The notes beneath the pieces are model-generated. The model was not told where the DNA came from and searched no databases. It worked only from the letters and a program-made list of their open reading frames with translations. This document shows positions 34,123 through 36,222 of a stretch of 36,222 nt of DNA, one piece after another. How positions within the stretch are numbered: position 1 is the stretch's first letter; each line of letters opens with the position of its first letter. A program made the translations under genes and the position numbers. This stretch comes from Eggerthellaceae bacterium UBA5808 (GTDB taxonomy: Bacteria > Actinomycetota > Coriobacteriia > Coriobacteriales > Eggerthellaceae): the NCBI GenBank assembly GCA_002417975.1, contig DIDE01000037.1:1-36222 (forward strand), in the 5' to 3' direction.

Positions 34123-35334
34123 ATGATTTCTGCAGAAGAGCAATTTCATATTCTCCAATCGGGAACGGACACGATTGTCCCCGAAAAGGAATTAATGGAT
34201 AAGCTTAAGCGTGGCAAGCCGCTTACCATCAAGATGGGAGTGGATCCGACGGCTCCTGACATCCATCTTGGCCATGCAGTTGGTCTGCGTAAGCTTCGTG
34301 CATTTCAGGATTTAGGCCACAACGTCGTACTTATTATTGGTGACGGTACTGCGATGATCGGTGATCCCTCTGGTCGTAATACTACGCGTCCTCAGCTAAC
34401 GGCAGAACAGATTGCCGCTAATGCTCAGACGTATGTCGATCAGGCGTTCAAAGTACTTGATCCTAAGAAGACAACGCTGCGTCATAACTCTGAATGGCTT
34501 ATGGCTCTTAATCTAGAGAAGCTGCTGAAGCTGGCAAGCAACTTTACTGTTGCTCGTATTCTTGAGCGTGATGACTTTCATAATCGCTATTCAAAGAACC
34601 TTCCTATTAGTGTTCATGAGTTTCTCTATCCTATTATGCAAGCGTATGACTCTGTTGTTATTAAGGCAGATGTTGAACTGGGCGGTACTGATCAACTCTT
34701 TAACCTGCTTGCAGGACGAGAGCTTATGGAAAAGATGGGGCTGGAGCCTCAGGTTTGCCTTACACTTCCTTTGTTGGAAGGTACCGATGGCGTACAGAAG
34801 ATGTCTAAGAGCTACGGCAATTACATTGGTCTTACCGATGAACCTGCCGATATGTTCGGTAAGGTTATGAGCATTCCTGATGCGTTGATCGTTAAGTACT
34901 ATCGTCTTGCATCAACAGAGACTGTGGATCGTATTGATACGATCGAACAAGGTCTTGCCGATAATGAGCTTGATCCCAATAAGACTAAGCGAGCGCTGGC
35001 GCGCAATATTGTTGATGCCTATCACGGCAAAGGTGCGGGTGAATCTGCTGAGGCTGAATTCGATCGTGTCTTCAAACAGCATGCGGCACCAAGTGATATC
35101 CCTGAGTTCAAAGCCGATCTGACTCCAAATGATGAGGGCAAGGTATACCTTGCACGGATAATTGCCGATGCAGGGTTGGCTAAGAGCACTGGAGAGGCGC
35201 GCCGTTTGATTGACGGTGGTGGTGTCCGTATTAATGGTGAAGCAGTAGCCAAGGGCGGTTACAATGTTGATCCCCAGGTACTTAAGGATGCGGTACTGCA
35301 GGTAGGCAAGCGTCGCTTTGCTCATCTCGTTTAG
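34123..35334 (+). CDS. tyrS: Tyrosine-tRNA ligase
   Basis: This class I synthetase charges tRNA-Tyr. HIGH appears as HLGH (48-51) in GVDPTAPDIHLGHAVGL, and KMSKS lies at 226-230. The tyrosine-binding core includes GDGTAMIGDPSGR and ELGGTDQLFNLLAGREL. A C-terminal S4-type RNA-binding domain occupies the last ~65 residues (LAKSTGEARRLIDGGGVRING). The 403-residue length and HLGH variant fit the TyrZ-like bacterial subgroup. The ATG follows GGGAAGG. The gene begins 70 nt after the U32 gene, with no T-box visible, unlike pheST in this window. Confidence 0.96.
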   Translation: MISAEEQFHILQSGTDTIVPEKELMDKLKRGKPLTIKMGVDPTAPDIHLGHAVGLRKLRAFQDLGHNVVLIIGDGTAMIGDPSGRNTTRPQLTAEQIAANAQTYVDQAFKVLDPKKTTLRHNSEWLMALNLEKLLKLASNFTVARILERDDFHNRYSKNLPISVHEFLYPIMQAYDSVVIKADVELGGTDQLFNLLAGRELMEKMGLEPQVCLTLPLLEGTDGVQKMSKSYGNYIGLTDEPADMFGKVMSIPDALIVKYYRLASTETVDRIDTIEQGLADNELDPNKTKRALARNIVDAYHGKGAGESAEAEFDRVFKQHAAPSDIPEFKADLTPNDEGKVYLARIIADAGLAKSTGEARRLIDGGGVRINGEAVAKGGYNVDPQVLKDAVLQVGKRRFAHLV

Positions 35335-35407
35335 GCAGCAACTCCTTTAGTTAATAGCAACTCTTTATAGATACATCTGCATATGCATCTATAGATACCT
35401 TTTAGTA

Positions 35408-35435
35408 GCGGGAAGTTCTTAAACGAACTTCCCGC
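35408..35435 (+). terminator. Terminator after tyrS
   Basis: GCGGGAAGTTC (35408-35418) and GAACTTCCCGC (35425-35435) form a perfect 11-bp stem with a 6-nt loop, followed by TCTTGCTTT. Just upstream, TATAGATAC occurs twice flanking TGCATATGCA (about 35366-35398), a minor AT-rich dyad. Confidence 0.85.
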
Positions 35436-35520
35436 TCTTGCTTTATGAACTCATTTACAAGGGAATGCATCAGTTTACACGTGTAGCTTCATCTTTTTTC
35501 AAACTTTCTCAAATTTCTTC

Positions 35521-35549
35521 TTGACACACCCCCTCACTGCGAGTAAAGT
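35521..35549 (+). promoter_or_regulatory. rrn promoter P1
   Basis: A perfect -35 TTGACA (35521-35526), 17-nt spacer, and TAAAGT -10 (35544-35549) sit about 350 nt upstream of 16S rRNA. The spacing and the second promoter downstream are typical of tandem rRNA promoters. Confidence 0.8.
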
Positions 35550-35663
35550 ACTTCCTTGCGCCACGGGAGCTGATATCCAAAGAAACACGGTGTAAGACCT
35601 GTTCAGAGGACGAAGCGTCAGTCGGAACGGATTTAAGGTTTCAAATAAATCTTAAAAAAGTTC

Positions 35664-35692
35664 TTGACAAGAGCCAAGCAATCGAGTATCTT
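35664..35692 (+). promoter_or_regulatory. rrn promoter P2
   Basis: TTGACA (35664-35669), 17-nt spacer, and TATCTT (35687-35692) are preceded by an A/T-rich UP-like stretch (AAATAAATCTTAAAAAAGTTC). The transcript leader to mature 16S would be about 200 nt. No gene is present from 35335 to the 16S start. Confidence 0.85.
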
Positions 35693-35877
35693 ATTTACTT
35701 GCGCGCTTGACAATCCAAGAAGCGCAAACAGCCCCGTAAAAGGGACTGTGGAGAACCTTGAAAACCGGATACTGCGAATGAAGAATTCAAGCTAGATGAA
35801 CCTCGTCGTTCCATCTGCCCTCACTGAAGAGGATACAGAGGATAGACGTTAAAACCAAGATCATCTTTTGTTTGTTA

Positions 35878-35894
35878 CAGATCTTTAAGATCTG
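35878..35894 (+). repeat. Inverted repeat abutting the mature 16S 5' end
   Basis: CAGATCTTTAAGATCTG is a near-perfect dyad (6-bp stem, TTTAA loop) followed by TTTTTAAA, ending 4 nt before the inferred first 16S base. It looks like a weak terminator or part of the rRNA processing region. CTTTAA also recalls a boxA core. Confidence 0.45.
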
Positions 35895-35898
35895 TTTT

Positions 35899-36222
<324 letters not shown>

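Overview
The window looks like chromosomal DNA of a Coriobacteriia actinobacterium, probably Eggerthellaceae. This rests mainly on the first ~320 nt of a 16S rRNA gene at the right end, whose 5' domain reads like that class. Supporting features are moderate GC, GTG/TTG starts, a T-box in front of pheST, an arginine cluster with its own ArgR, and a split glutamate synthase. The species is not determined. I see no prophage, insertion sequence, CRISPR array or tRNA gene. Nearly all the DNA is dense housekeeping and biosynthetic gene content.

Left part (1-6535). On the minus strand lie tryptophanase (tnaA) and, downstream of it, the 5' end of a sodium:neurotransmitter-symporter-family transporter. 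This is probably a tryptophan uptake and breakdown operon. The transporter frame carries an in-frame TGA at 30-32. Divergently, a Phe-type T-box leader with a clear terminator precedes pheS and pheT.

Middle-left (6536-14300). A five-gene plus-strand operon encodes a split glutamate synthase: glutaminase, ferredoxin-FMN synthase, four-cluster ferredoxin, FAD/NAD(P) reductase and GXGXG domain. The genes are nearly contiguous or overlapping. A bidirectional terminator separates it from a minus-strand SlyD-like FKBP isomerase and a glutamate-cysteine ligase-type enzyme.

Middle (14300-20070). A structured leader precedes a membrane-bound CapD/FlaA1-type nucleotide-sugar dehydratase/epimerase. It is followed by a three-gene iron/cobalamin-type ABC importer (permease, ATPase, lipoprotein receptor) whose genes overlap by 4 bp. 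Strong hairpins close this block.

Arginine cluster (20236-28533). argC-argJ-argB-argD-argR-argG-argH encodes acetylated-intermediate ornithine synthesis, conversion of citrulline to arginine, and the repressor. argF/carbamoyltransferase is absent from the cluster.

Right part (28545-36222). This holds a class A penicillin-binding protein with a Ser/Thr/Gly-rich tail, a small lipoprotein, a long U32 'peptidase' (likely an RNA hydroxylase-family protein), tyrS, and then an rrn operon with two strong tandem promoters and the start of 16S rRNA.

I found no convincing wholly new system. The points most worth checking are the interrupted transporter, the electron-transfer layout of the split glutamate synthase, the unidentified leader before the dehydratase, and the large inverted repeat before the glutamate synthase operon.
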